Source: Shimia thalassica (GTDB lineage: Bacteria; Pseudomonadota; Alphaproteobacteria; Rhodobacterales; Rhodobacteraceae). Taken from it: a stretch of DNA of 64,000 nt. The stretch is from contig NZ_CYTW01000004.1 of assembly GCF_001458215.1 (NCBI RefSeq), positions 62,001-126,000 of the forward strand, read 5' to 3'. The translations under genes and the position numbers were made by a program. Shown piece after piece: positions 16,638 through 25,829 of this stretch (the first letter of the stretch is position 1; every line of letters begins with the position of its first letter). The notes under the pieces are model-generated. The model worked only from the letters and a program-made list of their open reading frames with translations, made no database searches and was not told the DNA's origin.

Positions 16638-18341
16638 TTAAACAACTCTTTCGCTGTCAGAAGACATGCGTTGATCCGAAACAATATGGCCATTTTCCAT
16701 TTTGATCAGGCGATCACATTTTCCGAACTGGTGATCATCATGTGTCACGGCAATAACCAATTGTCCCGTTGCAGCCAATTCCGGGATCAACACATCGTAA
16801 AAATATGTTCGGTTTTCAGGGTCTTGGTCAGCGGCAAACTCATCCAGAATAATCACCGGCCGGTTTTCGGCAAGCGCGACAGACAGGGCAAGACGGCGCT
16901 TTTGACCAGCGGATAAGGACAGAGTGGAAAATCTCCCTTCTGCCAATGTGACACGGTTGGACAGCTTTAAATCCACTATCCGCTGTTCCAGAACGTCTTC
17001 TTCAGCAGACGTCATCCCGAAGGTGCGATCAAACAGGTGGAATTCGCTAAAGACGCCGCAAAACAATTCGCGATAGATCGCTTTGGAGTGGTCGTCCAAT
17101 GGCTGCCCATCCAAGAGAATTTCACCTTGGTCGGGATTGCGCATCCCCGTGATCAGGCTCAGCAATGTTGTTTTGCCCGATCCATTGCCCCCGCAAATGA
17201 AAACCGTTTCCCCGGGTTTAAAGCCAAGATTGATTGGCCCGAGTTCAAAGACCTCACCACCCGCAGCCGTTTTGTCCCCGACCCGTGCCACAACATTTCG
17301 CAGCTCGATTTCCTTGAAGCCTTGTTGGTGCTCAACATCTTGCGACAGCGCCGGAGATTGCGATGTGGCAAGGTCTGCCTCGACCTGTCGCAGCCTGTAA
17401 TAAGCATTCTCGGCCTGTGAAATTTTGGGCAGCGCCGCAAACAAAAGTTCGATCGGTCCGCTCGTTAAAAAGATCACTGTCAGAACCTGAAACATTGTTG
17501 CTGTGCCGCCCGACTGAAGGGACGGCAAACCAATGACCATGAAACACAACAACAGTATGACCGATGCTTCGCCAATGCCGGTGCTCGCCGAAAAGCGCCG
17601 CTCGGCGCGCATTGTGTCTGCGCTAATCCTGTGGATTGTGTTGACTGTTTCTTGTTCGATCGCTTCGCGCCGTGACGAACGCAGGCGCACCTCTTTCCAA
17701 CCTGACAGCATATCGCTGACACGATCACAATAAACCGTGTAGGCCTCGGATGCCTTGCGCAGGAAACGTCGTGCGGGCGGGTCAAACAAAACCCAGCCGA
17801 TGCTGCCAAAGACAACAGCCAGCACTGTCGCAAATCCGGCGATGGGCGATATCCAGAACAGATAGGGAATTGCGATTCCAACAACGATCACCGCTTCGAT
17901 GGCCTGAATCAGATTGATGATAGACCCGGATAGTTTTTCAACTTCGCTCGTCATGGCGGCATAGACCTTGCCATGTGACCGCGACAGCAGGAAATCGATG
18001 TTGGCATGCAAAAGGCGCTGACTTGCCGTTGTGCGCATCTGTTCGTTTATACGCACGATCAACGTATGCGCGCGTATCCGAACAAAGAACCCCGCAATCA
18101 GCAAAGCACCTGCCGACACCAGCAAGATCAGAATTGTCTGCGCGCCAATTCCATCTTCCACCTGACTTGCAGCCCGGTTGATGGCAAAGATCATGCCCGC
18201 GCGGCTCAGGCTGGCCATTAACGTCAGCCAAATCACCGGATCGCGCAGCACGCCACTTGTTACCAGAAGGTAATGCAAAACCTCGAGCCGGCGGCTCGAC
18301 CCTTTTTCTGCATCTGTCTGGGTGGGGGGCGTCTGGGTCAC
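16638..18341 (-). CDS. ABC exporter half-transporter, SyrD/PvdE (cyclic peptide export) type
   Basis: A 567-residue fusion of a six-helix membrane domain (about residues 30-305) and an ATPase domain. The ATPase has Walker A GGNGSGKT at 384-391, signature LSAGQ at 476-480 and Walker B VIILDE ending at Glu501. LSAGQ in place of LSGGQ and a DEFAADQDP segment after Walker B are typical of the SyrD/PvdE/YojI branch, which exports siderophore precursors, cyclic lipopeptides or microcin. It would act as a homodimer in the inner membrane. The start is GTG at 18341. Its operon partner is the small membrane protein, and the location beside lipid genes suggests an amphipathic cargo; this is inference. 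Confidence 0.85.
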   Translation of the reverse strand: MTQTPPTQTDAEKGSSRRLEVLHYLLVTSGVLRDPVIWLTLMASLSRAGMIFAINRAASQVEDGIGAQTILILLVSAGALLIAGFFVRIRAHTLIVRINEQMRTTASQRLLHANIDFLLSRSHGKVYAAMTSEVEKLSGSIINLIQAIEAVIVVGIAIPYLFWISPIAGFATVLAVVFGSIGWVLFDPPARRFLRKASEAYTVYCDRVSDMLSGWKEVRLRSSRREAIEQETVNTIHRISADTMRAERRFSASTGIGEASVILLLCFMVIGLPSLQSGGTATMFQVLTVIFLTSGPIELLFAALPKISQAENAYYRLRQVEADLATSQSPALSQDVEHQQGFKEIELRNVVARVGDKTAAGGEVFELGPINLGFKPGETVFICGGNGSGKTTLLSLITGMRNPDQGEILLDGQPLDDHSKAIYRELFCGVFSEFHLFDRTFGMTSAEEDVLEQRIVDLKLSNRVTLAEGRFSTLSLSAGQKRRLALSVALAENRPVIILDEFAADQDPENRTYFYDVLIPELAATGQLVIAVTHDDHQFGKCDRLIKMENGHIVSDQRMSSDSERVV

Positions 18342-18511
18342 ACGGTCAATTCCGTCAAGTTTGACAAGGCGTCATTATCAATAGGGGTGCATACCGGTTC
18401 AGGTCGGATGCAGGCATTTGTTCGCTTTGCGCAATAAGACCGAAAAAGAGTGAAAATGCCACCGTTTTAATGCCGCAAGCCGGTCACATAACAAGCAGCG
18501 TCTTGCAGCCA

Positions 18512-19345
18512 TCATTCGATCCAATACCGCAACATGCGCCGCCCCTTGGACCACGCATCCGGCGTCACACCATCTACAAAGCTGGTTCTGCCATGAAACA
18601 CCCGCGTGTCGAACGCCAGCAAAAGCTGCCCTTGTTGCAAAGTAAAGCGGTGCTGAAGGTCCGATATTTCATTGAAAGCGTCCAGCACATCAAATGCAAA
18701 AATCTGGTCCGTCGTTAAGGGCCAGCCCGCCCGCTCGTGAGCGCTCGCGATATAGGACCGCAGGTATCGAAAGTCAGGTTTGTCGACGGAGCCCGCCAAA
18801 ACCGGAAGCTGAAACAACTCGATCTCTTCCGACATGCCACGCCCTTCGAAAAAGAACGGTTTGCGCAGTATGTCTTCGACCTCGGGATAGGCCGCAAGTC
18901 TTTCACAGACTTCGCGCGCACGAATGATGATCGACTCGCCCCCAATCAGGGCGGTGGTCGCACTGCCCAAAATCAACAGCTTCATCGGATCGGGACGATT
19001 GACCGAATCTGTGTGAATATCCCCGCCCTGGCGCGTTTGATGATATCGCACGCCATCCTCAATGCGCCCGATATTACGGTCCCACACTTCGACAACAGTG
19101 TCGCCTGCATCGTTCTGAACCATCAAGGTGCCAAAAGCCTCGGCAATCCGCGTTGCCGCAGTTTTGAAACTTTCATAGCCATCGCAATAGGCATTCAAAT
19201 CCAAAAGCCCGAAATCTGCGTCTTCCAGATAAGACAACACCTGTTGCGAAAACGGGGCCGTGTCTGCCTTGTCGCCGCGCAGGATGGTATCAAGCACGTC
19301 CGGTTCCAGTGGAATGGCATAAGGATCTGGGGACATCGTCGTCAT
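18512..19345 (-). CDS. Fe(II)/2-oxoglutarate-dependent oxygenase, TauD-like
   Basis: A 277-residue protein with the facial triad of TauD/TfdA enzymes: His111 and Asp113 in IHTDSV, and His251 in FHGRTSF, followed by a conserved Arg (RRMLRYW, about 270-273) that binds 2-oxoglutarate. Such enzymes hydroxylate substrates such as taurine or gamma-butyrobetaine. I placed the start at ATG 19345; a TTG five codons upstream (19360) and an ATG three codons downstream (19336) are possible, and none has a good ribosome site. It is divergent from the mttB-like gene across a region holding a perfect palindrome. The substrate is unknown; quaternary amines are a reasonable guess from the neighbour. Confidence 0.78.
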   Translation of the reverse strand: MTTMSPDPYAIPLEPDVLDTILRGDKADTAPFSQQVLSYLEDADFGLLDLNAYCDGYESFKTAATRIAEAFGTLMVQNDAGDTVVEVWDRNIGRIEDGVRYHQTRQGGDIHTDSVNRPDPMKLLILGSATTALIGGESIIIRAREVCERLAAYPEVEDILRKPFFFEGRGMSEEIELFQLPVLAGSVDKPDFRYLRSYIASAHERAGWPLTTDQIFAFDVLDAFNEISDLQHRFTLQQGQLLLAFDTRVFHGRTSFVDGVTPDAWSKGRRMLRYWIE

Positions 19346-19439
19346 CCAATCGAGTTTCAAAACCGTCCTTCAAACGTGACAGGTGCCATGAAAGGAATCA
19401 ACAAAACGCTTTGAACAGCCAAAACGGCCCCTTTCCTCT

Positions 19440-19453
19440 ATTTGACGTCAAAT
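19440..19453. promoter_or_regulatory. Perfect 14-bp palindrome ATTTGACGTCAAAT, probable operator
   Basis: A perfect inverted repeat in the 206-base divergent region between the TauD-like gene and the mttB-like gene. It contains TTGACG, which could serve as a -35 element for rightward transcription. A bound regulator would then block the promoter. The centre lies about 105 bases before the mttB start. Which regulator binds it is not known. Confidence 0.5.
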
Positions 19454-19551
19454 TCGGGCGACTGTCGTAAACTGTCATGACTCTTCGCATTCGTGCAGGT
19501 GATCTGCCTTTGTTTCCGGCTTTCTAGAAAGCAAGCCAAGGAGACACGCAC

Positions 19552-21105
19552 ATGCTTGATACCCCACGTCCCCGCACACGTTCTGGTGGCCGCAGCGCAC
19601 GCCGCGCCGCCCGGTCCGCACCCGTGTTTGACATGCTGCCCGGTTTAGAGCGCAACATTCCCGTCTGCGAAGTGATGGACGGAAGTCAGGTCGAACGCAT
19701 CCACAATGCATCGATGGATATTCTGGAAAATGTGGGCGTGCAATTCCGTGACCCCATTGCCTTGGAAGACTGGAAACGTATCGGGGCCAAAGTGGTCGGA
19801 GAGCTTGTCTATCTGGACCGCGCATTGGTCATGGACCTGATTTCGACGATCCCTGCCGACTTTACCTACAATGCGCGCGATCCGAAAAAGAACGTGCGTC
19901 TTGGCGGCAAGCATTCGATCTTTGTACCCATGACAGGTGCACCGTTCCTGCGGGATTTGGATGACGTGCGCCGCAACCCGACGCTCGACGATCTCGCCAT
20001 GTTCCACAAGCTGGCCCACATGTCGCCCGCATTGCATTCGTCGGCGCATCACATTGTGGAACCATATGATCATCCGATTTCACAGCGCCATCTGCAAATC
20101 ACCTATTCTTCGATGAAGTATTCCGACAAGACATTCATGGGCATGACGACGTCCCCCAAGAATGCCGAAGACGTGATGGATATGTGCGCCATTTTGTTTG
20201 GTCAGGACTTCATCGAGAACAATCCTGTCACCACGGGCAACTGCAACGGCAACTCTCCGTTGGTGTGGGATGAAACCATGTTGGGGGCGATGCGCGCCTT
20301 CTGCAAACGCAATCAACCTGTCTTGTGCTCGCCATTTGTTCTTGGCGGGGCCAACACGCCTGCCTCGGTTGCGGCCTCGGTGGCGCAGTTGAACGCAGAA
20401 GCCCTCAGCGCCCTGGCCTATACACAGGTCATCCGTCGCGGTGCGCCTGCCATCTATGGCCATTACCTGTCGACGGTGTCGATGAAATCGGGCGCGCCAA
20501 TGGCAGGAACACCCGAGATCAGCCTGATGAACTTTATGATCGGGCAGATGGCACGTTTTTATGATGTCCCTTGGCGCACCTCGAATACTTTGGGCGGGGC
20601 GAAAACCTTTGACGCGCAAGCGGGTTATGAATCCGCAACCACACTGTCCGCCGTCATTCATGCCGGTGCCAACTACATCTGGCATTCTGCAGGCTGGAAC
20701 GAAGCAGGTATGCACTGTTCCGTCGCCAAGTTCATTGTAGACACGGAACAATGCGCCATGGCCTATCGTATGGCCCAAGGTCCGAATTGGGACGACTTTG
20801 ATGCGGCGCTTGCTGCTGTTCCGGATGTGGGTCCAGGCGGTCATTACCTTGGCCACCAACACACACAGGACAACTTCCAAACCGCCTTCTTCATGCCCGA
20901 ACTTTTCGACAACAACTCGATCGAGCAATGGGTGGCCGAAGGGAGTGTTGAAATTACAGAACGCGCTTTGAACCGCGCTCGCAAACTGCTTCAGGATTAT
21001 GAAGAACCCAAATTGGACATCGCTAAAGATGAAGAATTGCGGGACTACATCGCGCGACGCGAACGTGAAATTCCAGCGAGCGACGAGTTGAACCAGGAAT
21101 ACTAA
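19552..21105 (+). CDS. MttB-family methyltransferase without pyrrolysine
   Basis: A 517-residue member of the trimethylamine methyltransferase (MttB) superfamily. The reading frame is open with no internal TAG, so it lacks the pyrrolysine of archaeal MttB. Homologues of this kind (for example glycine-betaine or proline-betaine demethylases) move a methyl group from a quaternary amine to a corrinoid protein. No corrinoid protein gene is nearby. The first 25 residues are arginine-rich and probably disordered. The ATG has AGGAG eight bases ahead. The transcript ends at a hairpin at 21139-21170. Together with the adjacent oxidase, dehydrogenase and lyase genes it suggests use of a methylated amine or amino acid. 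Confidence 0.85.
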   Translation: MLDTPRPRTRSGGRSARRAARSAPVFDMLPGLERNIPVCEVMDGSQVERIHNASMDILENVGVQFRDPIALEDWKRIGAKVVGELVYLDRALVMDLISTIPADFTYNARDPKKNVRLGGKHSIFVPMTGAPFLRDLDDVRRNPTLDDLAMFHKLAHMSPALHSSAHHIVEPYDHPISQRHLQITYSSMKYSDKTFMGMTTSPKNAEDVMDMCAILFGQDFIENNPVTTGNCNGNSPLVWDETMLGAMRAFCKRNQPVLCSPFVLGGANTPASVAASVAQLNAEALSALAYTQVIRRGAPAIYGHYLSTVSMKSGAPMAGTPEISLMNFMIGQMARFYDVPWRTSNTLGGAKTFDAQAGYESATTLSAVIHAGANYIWHSAGWNEAGMHCSVAKFIVDTEQCAMAYRMAQGPNWDDFDAALAAVPDVGPGGHYLGHQHTQDNFQTAFFMPELFDNNSIEQWVAEGSVEITERALNRARKLLQDYEEPKLDIAKDEELRDYIARREREIPASDELNQEY

Positions 21106-21138
21106 GCTGATGTAACTCGCGAAACAAAAATCAGAAAA

Positions 21139-21170
21139 AAGCCTGACATGAAAAAGTTCCTGTCAGGCTT
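21139..21170 (+). terminator. Rho-independent terminator after mttB-like gene
   Basis: A perfect 10-bp stem, AAGCCTGACA at 21139-21148 pairing with TGTCAGGCTT at 21161-21170, with a 12-base loop. An A-rich run precedes it and TTTCTTATTT follows, so it could work in both directions between the convergent mttB-like and FAD oxidoreductase genes. Confidence 0.75.
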
Positions 21171-21216
21171 TCTTATTTCAGGAAAAGATTGCTCCCCTTT
21201 AAGGGAGAATTCGTCT

Positions 21217-22557
21217 CTATTCCGCCGCGGCACGCCATTCTCGCCAACGCATATAGGCATTTGCTCCGATGCTTGCGAATGGCTGTGGTGGCAGCTTTTT
21301 GGGGGCATCCTCGGCACCGAAAAACTGCGAAATCTCGCTTTGCGTGCCGCTGGCCACCTCGGCTGCGGCGATACCGGTCAACGTCCCACGGGCAGTGCCA
21401 AGACCATTCTGGACGCAGGCCGAATAGACGCCGTCGTCGATCTGGCCCATCACCGAAACACCATTTAGCGACAAACACAGATGCCCCGCCCATTTGTATT
21501 CCATCTGCAGGCCCGCCAGCTGGGGGAACCGTTCGTCGAATTTTCTTTGCTGCACACGCGCGGCCCGATCAACGTCGGCTTGGGATGCTTTCATTCCGGG
21601 CTTCAAAACGGCACATGTCCGCGTGACAATCCGGTTGCCCCCCTGTGCCGTATCGATCCGGCGCACAGTTGTTCCCATTGGATCCGACGGCGTTATGCCC
21701 CATCTGGGTTGCCCACCCAGCAAGGCCAAAGCAGCGTCATCCAGATCAGGTGTCATCGAGGCAAAAAGGAAAAGCTGCATCAATCGGCCGCTCTTGATGC
21801 CAAAGCTCTCCAGATGCCCGTTATTGGCCAGCAAAACGCGTGGAGTAGAGACTGTTCCAGCGGAAATGGACACTTTCCACGTTGCGCCCTCCTTCTTGAA
21901 CGCGCTCACGGGGCTGTTTTCAAAGACGTGCACCCCATCCTTGCGAAGGCCTGCGCATAGCCCTCTGATATAGCCGGCAGGCTGAAGCGTCACGGTTCCA
22001 GGAGTATAGAGCCCCGAGAGATAGTGCGCCGACCCTGTCAACTCTTGCATCGCCTGCGCGTCGAGCTTTTCGGAGTGTTCGCCAAGGGTGGTCAAATGCT
22101 CTGCATAGCTCAGGTTATGCGTATGCGCTGTGGTACTTGCAGCGCCGTTTACTTTGCCCGACTCGTCAAAAAAGTTCGCATCAATCCCGTACTCGTCAAC
22201 AGCCGTGCGTGCGAAATCGATGGCCTGCCTGTTCAGCGTGATCAGGGTGCGATCATCACCGGCTCCGGAATAGTCTTCAGAGGCCAGATCATGCGGAAGG
22301 TCGATCATGAAGCCAGAGTTTCGCCCCGCGGCCCCGTCTGCCACGCGTCCCGCTTCGAGAACCATAATCACCGCATCGGAATGCAGCTGTCGCAAACGAC
22401 GTGCCGCAGAAAGGCCCGCAAACCCTCCACCGATAACAACAAAATCGGCTGTGTTAGAGCCTGAAAGCGCCTCAGAAGCAGGTTGCGGCCCCAAGATAGC
22501 ATTCCAAGCCGCCGGTCCGGTCTGAACCGGCAGCCTTTTTGCGGTATAGGTTGTCAC
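21217..22557 (-). CDS. FAD-dependent amine/amino-acid oxidoreductase, DAO family (PuuB/OrdL-like)
   Basis: A 446-residue flavoprotein. The FAD-binding beta-alpha-beta loop VVIGGGFAGLSAARRL lies near residues 40-55, followed by the family segment GRNSGFMIDLP at about 78-88. The C-terminal GLGTARGTLTGIAAAE segment closes the FAD domain. It resembles gamma-glutamylputrescine oxidase and other OrdL-type enzymes that oxidise a secondary or primary amine to an imine or aldehyde. The start is GTG at 22557, overlapping the aldehyde dehydrogenase stop as GTGA, so the two are translated together. The aldehyde dehydrogenase upstream would use its product. Substrate unknown. Confidence 0.85.
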   Translation of the reverse strand: MTTYTAKRLPVQTGPAAWNAILGPQPASEALSGSNTADFVVIGGGFAGLSAARRLRQLHSDAVIMVLEAGRVADGAAGRNSGFMIDLPHDLASEDYSGAGDDRTLITLNRQAIDFARTAVDEYGIDANFFDESGKVNGAASTTAHTHNLSYAEHLTTLGEHSEKLDAQAMQELTGSAHYLSGLYTPGTVTLQPAGYIRGLCAGLRKDGVHVFENSPVSAFKKEGATWKVSISAGTVSTPRVLLANNGHLESFGIKSGRLMQLFLFASMTPDLDDAALALLGGQPRWGITPSDPMGTTVRRIDTAQGGNRIVTRTCAVLKPGMKASQADVDRAARVQQRKFDERFPQLAGLQMEYKWAGHLCLSLNGVSVMGQIDDGVYSACVQNGLGTARGTLTGIAAAEVASGTQSEISQFFGAEDAPKKLPPQPFASIGANAYMRWREWRAAAE

Positions 22558-24053
22558 GACACGGCCTCGTCATCGTCGTCGGCCAGATCAATCCAGATGG
22601 TTTTGATCTGTGTGTACTGGTCGTGGGCAAAAATCGAGTTGTCCCGCCCGCCAAATCCGGACTGTTTGTAACCGCCGAAGGGGGTCGTGATATCCCCTTC
22701 TCCGAAGCTGTTTATAGTCACTGTTCCGGCCCGAAGCACGCGGGCACCCCGAAGGGCACGTTTGACGTTTGCCGTAAAGATCGAGGCCGCGAGACCATAT
22801 TCGGTTTCATTTGCTACGGCTATAGCCTCGTCAAATCCGCCAACCGTGATAACCGACAAGACCGGTCCAAAAATCTCTTCCTGTGCCAAAGGATGATCAT
22901 TGCCGGACACGTCGACAACTGTTGCTTCTACATGGGTGCCACCAGAGGTTTTACCGCCCAGAACAACATTCTCGGCTTTGTCGAGATATCCGCAAACCTT
23001 GTCAAAATGCGCCTTCGACACCAGCGCTCCCATGCGGGTTTCGGGATCAAGCGGATCGCCAACATTCCAATGACGGGCGTGCGCCTCGATCCGGTCCAGC
23101 AACTCGGATTTGACATTTTTGTGCACGATCAACCGCGATGTTGCCGAACAGTTTTCGCCCATGTTCCAAAACGCACCGTTAACGATGTGCTGTGCCACAC
23201 GGTCGAGGTTCTCCGCGTCATCCAATACGACGCAGGGGTTCTTGCCGCCCATTTCCAGAACGACCTCTTTGGCGTTTGAATCCGCAGCATATCCAAGGAA
23301 CCGCTTGCCGGTCACGGTAGAGCCGGTGAACGACACCATATCGATGTCCATGTGACGCCCAATCGGTTCGCCCACATCTGGGCCGGATCCGGTGACGATG
23401 TTCAAAACACCTTTGGGAAGCCCAGCTTCAGACGCCAGTTCTGCGACGCGCAACGCTGTCAAAGATGTTTCTTCGGCCGGTTTCACAATAACCGAACATC
23501 CAGCCGCCAAGGCAGGGCCGATCTTCCATGCCAACATCAACAACGGGAAGTTCCACGGGAGTACAAGCCCGACAACTCCGATAGGTTCGCGAACCACCAT
23601 GGCGATATGATCATCCGATGCCGGGCTGACCTGATCATAGATTTTGTCAATCGCTTCGGCGTGCCATTTGATGCAGTGGATGGTTTCCGGAATATCGACG
23701 GTTTCACAGTCAAAGATTGTTTTGCCGCTGTCGATTGACTCCATCACAGCCAACTCGCGCGCGTTGCGGTTCATCAGCTTTGCAAAGCGGATCAGGACAT
23801 CCTTGCGGTCCGAGGGATGCATTTTGGACCAGCGCCCATCATCAAAGGCTTCGCGCGCTTTCGACACTGCGAAATCAACGTCGTCTTGCGCACATGCCGC
23901 CACATCAACCAGCTTTTCGCCAGTGGCCGGATTGAGGGTCTCAAAGGTTTTTCCCGAAGCCGCCGGACGGTATCCTCCGTCAATGAACGCGCTTGTGGGC
24001 AATGACAGGTTTGCAGCGATGGATTTGTATTCTTCTTGTGTAAGCAGATCCAT
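22554..24053 (-). CDS. NAD(P)-dependent aldehyde dehydrogenase
   Basis: A 499-residue aldehyde dehydrogenase with catalytic Cys302 (GENCSATSR), general base Glu267 (LEMGGK), the Asn of PWNFP at 166-170, and the cofactor-binding FTGSTVTGK at 242-250. Sequence character is closest to the PuuC/betaine-aldehyde group, which oxidises amino-aldehydes to amino acids. It lies between a FAD oxidase (4-base overlap) and a DHDPS-family lyase (5-base gap), as part of a four-gene minus-strand catabolic operon led by a GntR regulator. It probably oxidises an aldehyde released by one of these two partners. Confidence 0.9.
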   Translation of the reverse strand: MDLLTQEEYKSIAANLSLPTSAFIDGGYRPAASGKTFETLNPATGEKLVDVAACAQDDVDFAVSKAREAFDDGRWSKMHPSDRKDVLIRFAKLMNRNARELAVMESIDSGKTIFDCETVDIPETIHCIKWHAEAIDKIYDQVSPASDDHIAMVVREPIGVVGLVLPWNFPLLMLAWKIGPALAAGCSVIVKPAEETSLTALRVAELASEAGLPKGVLNIVTGSGPDVGEPIGRHMDIDMVSFTGSTVTGKRFLGYAADSNAKEVVLEMGGKNPCVVLDDAENLDRVAQHIVNGAFWNMGENCSATSRLIVHKNVKSELLDRIEAHARHWNVGDPLDPETRMGALVSKAHFDKVCGYLDKAENVVLGGKTSGGTHVEATVVDVSGNDHPLAQEEIFGPVLSVITVGGFDEAIAVANETEYGLAASIFTANVKRALRGARVLRAGTVTINSFGEGDITTPFGGYKQSGFGGRDNSIFAHDQYTQIKTIWIDLADDDDEAVS

Positions 24054-24058
24054 GATCC

Positions 24059-24976
24059 TTACCCCTCTGCCTGAATGTCTGAGATTGTTGATTTGAGCAC
24101 GCGGATGACCTGCTCGAGTGCGCGTTTGTCATCTTTGTTCAGCCCCTTGAGCGGAGGCCGCATCGGACCAGTATCGATCCCCGTCATGGTCACGCCATGC
24201 TTGATGCATTGGATAAACTTGCCGCCTTGTTCCAGCACACGCATCAAGGGCATCATTGCCGACATGATGCGTCGGCCTTTGTCGAAATTCCCCTCGACAG
24301 CACAGGCATTGTAAAGCGCCAGATGTTCTTCCGGCAGGAAATTCGAGCCGCCGCACACCCAGCTGCGCGCACCCCAAGCAAAGAATTCAAGCGCTTGGTC
24401 ATCCATGCCACATGACATCTGGATATGCGGATAGTCCCGCGCCAGAAGATGCACGCGGTTGATGTCGCCAGAGCTTTCCTTGATGGCACAGATGTTACGG
24501 CTGCGACCAACACGGTCCAGAAACTCTTCCCCCATGTGAACGCCCATTCGACCCGGATAGTTGTACAGCATCACGGGCAAATTGGCCGCCTTGTCGATGG
24601 CCAGAGCATTGAGCGCATTCTCTCTTTCGGTTGGCACCGAATAGGGGGGCGTGGCCAAGAGAATCGCATCCGCGCCCATATCACGCGCTCCTGTGGCCAA
24701 TGCGATGGAATCAGGAGTCATCATGGCGCCTGTGCCAACAATCAAAGGCACCCGACCCGCGCTGCGCTCGCGTGTGAACCGCGCAATTTCGAGCCGTTCC
24801 TCAACGGATTGCGCATAATTTTCACCGGTCGAGCCGCCGGAAATGAGACCATGCACGCCTTTGTCGATCAGGTTCTCGATCACATCGGCCAGACCGTCCC
24901 AATTGACGCTTTGGTCATGATAAAAGGGGGTCACGACAGGCGTATAAATCCCTTCGAATTTGAAAATAGGGGTCAT
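24059..24976 (-). CDS. Dihydrodipicolinate synthase/N-acetylneuraminate lyase family protein
   Basis: A 305-residue TIM-barrel enzyme that forms a Schiff base through Lys166 (AIKESSGD) with Tyr140 (YNYPGR) as the acid/base. The GGSTGENY at 47-54 is the carboxylate-binding loop. In catabolic operons members of this family act as aldolases, dehydratases or deaminases on 2-keto acids (for example pyrroline-4-hydroxy-2-carboxylate deaminase), not as lysine-synthesis DapA. The company of an amine oxidase and aldehyde dehydrogenase resembles hydroxyproline breakdown, but no hydroxyproline epimerase is present. A GAGGAC ribosome site precedes the ATG at 24976. Confidence 0.85.
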   Translation of the reverse strand: MTPIFKFEGIYTPVVTPFYHDQSVNWDGLADVIENLIDKGVHGLISGGSTGENYAQSVEERLEIARFTRERSAGRVPLIVGTGAMMTPDSIALATGARDMGADAILLATPPYSVPTERENALNALAIDKAANLPVMLYNYPGRMGVHMGEEFLDRVGRSRNICAIKESSGDINRVHLLARDYPHIQMSCGMDDQALEFFAWGARSWVCGGSNFLPEEHLALYNACAVEGNFDKGRRIMSAMMPLMRVLEQGGKFIQCIKHGVTMTGIDTGPMRPPLKGLNKDDKRALEQVIRVLKSTISDIQAEG

Positions 24977-24994
24977 TTGCGTCCTCGTTCGGGG

Positions 24995-25705
24995 TTAAGC
25001 AGGGGTCTTGCGGGGAAGGTCGCCAAGAGGCACTTCCAAGCCCGCAGGCATTACAAAAAGTTCAATCTGATCACGTGACAAAGCCCAATGGTCGTCAGCC
25101 AACTGTGCAGCGCGCGCTTCGTCGCGCGCTTCGATTGCGGCGATGATCTGATCATGTTGATCGGCGGCTTCCGTCACATTTTCCGCCATGTGATTGTCCG
25201 TCGGACGATAGAACGTCATCGAGATACGGGCGTGGTCAATCAGCAGACGATGAAAGCTTGGGGTGAGATAGACGTTGTCTGCCATTTCGCCGGTAATTTC
25301 GTGAAACCGGTTGTTGGCCAGCGCACGATCATCCCCGGAACCGGTCCTCAAAACCCTCCGGAAATCCTCTTGGGCGTCCTTGAGGCGTTTGATCTGATCA
25401 CGGGTTGCGTTTTTGGCGGCAAGGCGAAGAATCGCGCCATAGATCATCGGAGCCGTCAGAAAGAAATCTCTGAGTGTGGTGTGCGACATTTCCGAAATGC
25501 GGGCACCACGGTTTTCACGAAGGTCGATAAACCCTTCACCTGCCAATTGACGAAACACCTCGCGCAGAGGGGTGCGTGACAAGGAAAACTCTTCGGACAG
25601 CGCAGTCTCATCAAGATCTTCTCCGGGACGCAGCTGCATCGTGAGAACACCCATTTTCAGAGCCTCATAAAGGGCCGCTTTGCGTGATTTCGAATCTGGT
25701 TTCAT
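24995..25705 (-). CDS. GntR-family transcriptional regulator, FCD domain
   Basis: A 236-residue regulator. A winged helix at about residues 8-70 contains the recognition region LSEEFSLSRTPLREVFRQL, and an all-helical FCD effector domain covers about 80-220, with the metal- or ligand-binding histidines expected in that fold (FHE near 130, DQHDQI near 180). The start is taken at ATG 25705 because GGGAGGT lies just upstream; a longer reading to 25774 would lack this. It is the first gene of the minus-strand catabolic operon and probably represses it in the absence of the substrate, acting at the palindrome at 25746-25758. Confidence 0.88.
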   Translation of the reverse strand: MKPDSKSRKAALYEALKMGVLTMQLRPGEDLDETALSEEFSLSRTPLREVFRQLAGEGFIDLRENRGARISEMSHTTLRDFFLTAPMIYGAILRLAAKNATRDQIKRLKDAQEDFRRVLRTGSGDDRALANNRFHEITGEMADNVYLTPSFHRLLIDHARISMTFYRPTDNHMAENVTEAADQHDQIIAAIEARDEARAAQLADDHWALSRDQIELFVMPAGLEVPLGDLPRKTPA

Positions 25706-25745
25706 GTGCACCTCCCACGTCATTACGGTGGCATTTAGCATTAAA

Positions 25746-25758
25746 ATACAATTTGTAT
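25746..25758. promoter_or_regulatory. Palindrome ATACAA-T-TTGTAT, candidate GntR operator
   Basis: A perfect 6+1+6 inverted repeat, 41 bases before the GntR start and 72 bases before the GlxA-type gene. FadR/FCD-subfamily GntR proteins commonly bind short AT-rich repeats with TTGTATAC-like arms. The location between two divergent genes suits control of both. Confidence 0.55.
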
Positions 25759-25829
25759 ACAGAGAAAATTTCACTTAGACCAAACCGGCACCATGGTGCG
25801 AATTAACGACTCGCAGTAGGATTTTTGTC

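Noticed and set aside
19552-21105. Pyrrolysine-containing MttB
   Set aside because: The frame contains no internal TAG, so it is the non-pyrrolysine branch.
21217-25705. Assignment as a complete trans-4-hydroxyproline pathway
   Set aside because: Enzyme types fit in part, but no hydroxyproline epimerase or proline racemase-like gene is present, so the name is not justified.
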